Shown in pieces: positions 49,211 through 51,618 of a stretch of DNA of 51,618 bases. Below the pieces are notes generated by a model. It made no database searches. It was not told where the DNA came from and saw nothing but the letters and a program-made list of their open reading frames with translations. The translations under genes and the position numbers were made by a program. Each line of letters begins with the position of its first letter. Position 1 is the first letter of the stretch. This stretch comes from Thermococcus sp. M39 (GTDB lineage Archaea; Methanobacteriota_B; Thermococci; Thermococcales; Thermococcaceae), in NCBI RefSeq assembly GCF_012027325.1, contig NZ_SNUG01000010.1:1-51618 (forward strand). The letters are read 5' to 3'.

Positions 49211-50413
49211 TTCACTGGTGGCAGTCGAGGCCAACGGCACGGGCCTCCCATTCACAAAAACGCCTCCAGAGCTCGGAGCATCGCTCCCATCACTCTGGAG
49301 GACTCTCAAATACAAATTCCAAACCGCAAGAACGTCCCGATGCCAGACCTCACCACCAGCACTACAAACTCCAAAACGAGAACCATTCTCGTACCTCACA
49401 ACAGCATTGTGAATAGGACAAATCCTTGAAGTATTCTTTGGACTCACTTTTATCACGGGGACACCATATTCTCTAGCCTTCTCCTCAATCACCCTCTGAA
49501 CACCCAAGAATGCTGACTGGTAAATCCTATGACGAAGCTGCTTGTCCCCAATCTTCTCCAACATTTTTCTCGGAACATTCTTCGGAAGCCTCTCCAAGAC
49601 TATCCCAGCATTTCTCTTTCTTGCCTCCACAACAATTATCCTCGCAAGCTTTTCCCTAATGTCCCTCTTTTTACTCCCCTCACGAAGCTTTCTCAAAATC
49701 CTCCTCTTCTTCTTGTTTCTTGACCCAAGCTTTTTATCCCACTTCTCCTGAATCCTCTTCCTCCTGTAATAATAACCAAGAGTAATCTCCTTTTGCCCCG
49801 TCTCAAAAATAACCGGTGTAAAATCTATGAGTGCAGTAACGTTATCCTCATTCACATCAATTGGAATCCACGATTTTGGCTTATACTCCTCAACATTCTT
49901 GTAAAATGTCAAGTAAACAATTAACCTCCTCTCCTTCTTGTCAAGCTTTATTCTTGCTTGAGAAGCCAGCCTCCAGCCCGAATTTGCTGTTTTCCAATAA
50001 TGCTTGTGCAACTCCAAGTCAACTTCAACCCAACCCTTATGCGTGGCGATTTTGATGAAAGTCAATCCAGCACGCCACAGGTGGTCATCAAGCCATATTG
50101 AAACATTCCTAACTTCAGGATACTCCTTCTCGGCGAGGCCTTTCTTTTTCCTCTTCAGAAAGCTCTTCGCCCTCAAGGCTGAATCTTGGCAGACAGTGTA
50201 TGCATAATGACTCGGGAGCTGTGGATAAAGCTTCCTCAAGAAAGAGTATTTTTCAGCCTTCAGCTTTACGAAGGAAGTAACTTCATTCCGAACTGCAAAC
50301 AGAACAGTCTGGAGGATCATTTCTCGATACATTCCCTCGAGCTCGGTAAATATCCTGAAAACTTTTTTCGGGAGTCTTTCGGATTTCAGCACTACTGTTT
50401 TTCTGACTTTCAT
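49121..50413 (-). CDS. tnpB: TnpB nuclease of the IS607 element
   Basis: 430 residues. RuvC residues: Asp in WIPIDVNEDNVTALID, Glu in GIVLERLPKN, Asp in VWHRDVLAVWNL. The zinc finger is the archaeal IS607 form (ICPIHN...VCSAGG). The last 60 residues, after LRVLQSDGSDA, are low in conservation and coincide with the predicted guide-RNA scaffold. The start overlaps the recombinase stop (ATGA). Confidence 0.9.
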   Translation of the reverse strand: MKVRKTVVLKSERLPKKVFRIFTELEGMYREMILQTVLFAVRNEVTSFVKLKAEKYSFLRKLYPQLPSHYAYTVCQDSALRAKSFLKRKKKGLAEKEYPEVRNVSIWLDDHLWRAGLTFIKIATHKGWVEVDLELHKHYWKTANSGWRLASQARIKLDKKERRLIVYLTFYKNVEEYKPKSWIPIDVNEDNVTALIDFTPVIFETGQKEITLGYYYRRKRIQEKWDKKLGSRNKKKRRILRKLREGSKKRDIREKLARIIVVEARKRNAGIVLERLPKNVPRKMLEKIGDKQLRHRIYQSAFLGVQRVIEEKAREYGVPVIKVSPKNTSRICPIHNAVVRYENGSRFGVCSAGGEVWHRDVLAVWNLYLRVLQSDGSDAPSSGGVFVNGRPVPLASTATSEAIWIEKSRWLRWNSLPLIQSDTSLHKMKR

Positions 50414-51039
50414 TCATCCTCAACCTCTTTCAATAGCTGCTTGAAGCCTTGGACAAGCTTTTTCTTTTTGTGAGAACGCATTCCGTAAAGTTTTCCGGCA
50501 AATGAAGTTACGATTGCAATTAGATCTTCAACGAATTCTTGCTGGGCGTCTTTCTCTTCATCCCCGTGTACTGCTTCAATCGTCACGCCGAATTGAGAGA
50601 AGAAGTATTCGAGGTATTCGTAACCGAACCTCGTGAGCCTGTCCTTGTATGTTACGAGGACTACATCAACTTCTCTCTCAGAAACAAGCTTGAAGAGTTT
50701 TTGTAATCCTTTGCGTCTTGTATTCAAGCCTGAGGCGATGTCGGTAATAACTTGGACGAGCTTGTAGCCCTTGGCGGAACAGTATGTGGTGAGGTATTCA
50801 ACCTGCCTCTCGAGGTCTTTCCTCTGATCCGAGCTTGAGACTCTTGCATAGATGACTGCTCTCGTTTCTTTTGATGATTTTTCACCAAGTATTTTCTTTA
50901 CTTCACTCTCAGGAATCCTCCACTTGCCCGTTGGAAGCTTTACTGCCTTTATTTTACCAGAATAAATCCACCTCTTGACTGTAATGAAGCTCACGCCAAG
51001 AATTTCAGCAACCTGCCTCGGCGTGAGTAGCCTCTCCAT
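50410..51039 (-). CDS. tnpA: IS607 serine recombinase TnpA
   Basis: About 209 residues from ATG 51039 (AGGTGTG upstream). A MerR-like HTH (LTPRQVAEILGVSFITVKRW) is followed by the serine recombinase core with the nucleophile in VIYARVSSSDQRKDLERQ, VVLVTYKDRLTRFGYEYL and a short C-terminus, the IS607 layout. TATA-like TTTATAAAT at 51071-51079 lies upstream. Confidence 0.93.
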   Translation of the reverse strand: MERLLTPRQVAEILGVSFITVKRWIYSGKIKAVKLPTGKWRIPESEVKKILGEKSSKETRAVIYARVSSSDQRKDLERQVEYLTTYCSAKGYKLVQVITDIASGLNTRRKGLQKLFKLVSEREVDVVLVTYKDRLTRFGYEYLEYFFSQFGVTIEAVHGDEEKDAQQEFVEDLIAIVTSFAGKLYGMRSHKKKKLVQGFKQLLKEVEDE

Positions 51040-51087
51040 GACACACACCTACACACAATGATACACAATGAAATTTATAAAGTTTTC

Positions 51088-51445
51088 TGCCCCTCTCTGC
51101 AATCTTTGACGCAACTTTTGCAAGCATTCCAACGGCTCTTGGCTCTGCCTCAATTTCAATTACACCATAGCCAAGATGCCTACCGGCATACTTCAGGTGA
51201 GGTGTCGGCTCAAGCCTCGTGAATATTTCTCTAAGCTCGGGTATTTTTAAGATCATTGTGGCCGTTTCCTTGACGACCCTTCTGTCAATGCCCAAGGCTT
51301 TCGATATTTTGGTATAGGACACTTCAATGTCCCCACACTTTATCCTCGCATCTTCTGTTACTTTAAGCCCATACCTGAGGAAAAGCCTCACCACCCGCTT
51401 CCTAGCTGGATACTCATCAAGGTGCTCCTCTATCCTCGCCCACAT
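51088..51445 (-). pseudogene. COG2150-type ACT-domain regulator, interrupted by IS607
   Basis: ATG 51445 opens a frame: an N-terminal HTH half (MWARIEEHLDEYPARKRVVR, YTKISKALGIDRRVVKET) and an ACT half (IEIEAEPRAVGMLAKVASKI). After AERG the frame enters IS607 (from RKLYKFHCVSL) and ends at 51005. About 119 native residues remain; the C-terminal third is not found on the other side of the element, so the insertion came with a deletion or later loss. The family is a predicted regulator of amino acid metabolism. It starts 2 bp after the TBP stop. Confidence 0.75.
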
Positions 51446-51446
51446 A

Positions 51447-51618
51447 TTACTCCCCTATTAACTCGTACTTTTCAAGCTCGTGAAGGAGTTCCTTAACAGC
51501 CTCCCATGCGCTATGCTCACTCTTCGCACCACTGCAAACAATCCTCCCAGAACTGAAGAGGAGTATGACTGCCTTGGGCTCTTTAACACGATAAATCACT
51601 CCCGGGAATATTTCAGGC
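51447..51618 (-). CDS. tbp: TATA-binding protein, C-terminal part (cut by window edge)
   Basis: The frame entering at the window edge reads [40 protein letters not shown] and [16 protein letters not shown]-stop at 51447. This is the second TBP repeat with its FPG-x-IYR and LLFSSG-x-IVCSGAKS motifs. The N-terminal two thirds lie outside. The acidic tail is shorter than in some relatives. Confidence 0.93.
   Translation of the reverse strand, partial: PEIFPGVIYRVKEPKAVILLFSSGRIVCSGAKSEHSAWEAVKELLHELEKYELIGE

Larger units (their letters stand above)
49105..51091 (-). mobile_element. IS607-family element (serine recombinase plus tnpB), about 2 kb
   Basis: It carries tnpA (serine recombinase) and tnpB, overlapping by 4 bp. 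The upstream end lies at the CCCC of 51090-51093, inside the COG2150 gene; IS607 elements insert between two G residues, in line with this. The downstream end is near 49105-49117, after the hairpins at the end of tnpB. Confidence 0.75.

Overview
The window is chromosomal DNA of a hyperthermophilic archaeon of the Thermococcales (Thermococcus/Pyrococcus type). Evidence: a TATA-binding protein gene at the right edge, an archaeal GHMP-type shikimate kinase, an aro gene order like that known from Pyrococcus, core-MetE methionine synthases, GGTGAT-type ribosome binding sites 4-6 nt before most starts, archaeal BRE/TATA promoters, and IS982-, IS605-, IS607- and IS6-like insertion sequences. No rRNA, tRNA or CRISPR array was seen.

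Layout. (1) 1-6924, plus strand: after the tail of an IS982-like transposase comes a tightly overlapping seven-gene operon. It encodes a radical SAM/SPASM enzyme, a PqqD-like peptide-binding protein, a divergent MfnF/hydantoinase-like ASKHA protein, an ABC-2 exporter (permease plus ATPase) and a MacB/LolD-type ATPase with an FtsX permease. The first three genes are visibly AT-rich. This is the best candidate for an undescribed system, probably a peptide-derived product that is exported. (2) 6988-18088: nitrogen and arginine genes, carAB and argGH on the minus strand, amt-glnK on the plus strand, then an aminotransferase and an ACT-domain regulator on the minus strand. (3) 18544-25098, plus strand: a branched-chain/hydrophobic amino acid ABC transporter with two paralogous lipoprotein binding proteins. 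Between them lies a scar with a copy of the livG start, a trpC fragment and a trpA tail, the apparent remains of a deleted tryptophan operon. (4) 25202-37497, minus strand: a HAD phosphatase and a nearly complete aromatic operon (split transketolase, aroF-B-D-E-K-A-C, chorismate mutase, aminotransferase, tyrA). An IS605-type tnpB element sits between the transketolase halves, and the operon's leading HTH gene has lost its start. (5) 37507-44083, minus strand: sulfur and aspartate-family genes. lysC is intact, thrB is frameshifted, asd is cut to 27 codons next to a foreign fragment. Two core-MetE paralogs, a MetF-like reductase and a trans-sulfuration PLP enzyme follow. (6) 44090-51100: an accessory region with two tRNA trans-editing proteins (YbaK/ProX-like and AlaX), an IS6-like transposase, two VapBC modules, an orphan antitoxin-like gene, a frameshifted DMT transporter, a MITE-like hairpin, several solitary IS605 right ends, and an IS607 element inserted in a COG2150 ACT-domain regulator. 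(7) 51447-51618: the 3' end of the TATA-binding protein gene.

Taken together, this cell keeps ammonia uptake, carbamoyl phosphate, chorismate, tyrosine and methionine capacity. In this window it has lost or damaged tryptophan and threonine synthesis, while its amino acid importer has been duplicated. Mobile elements lie at or near several of the damaged genes.
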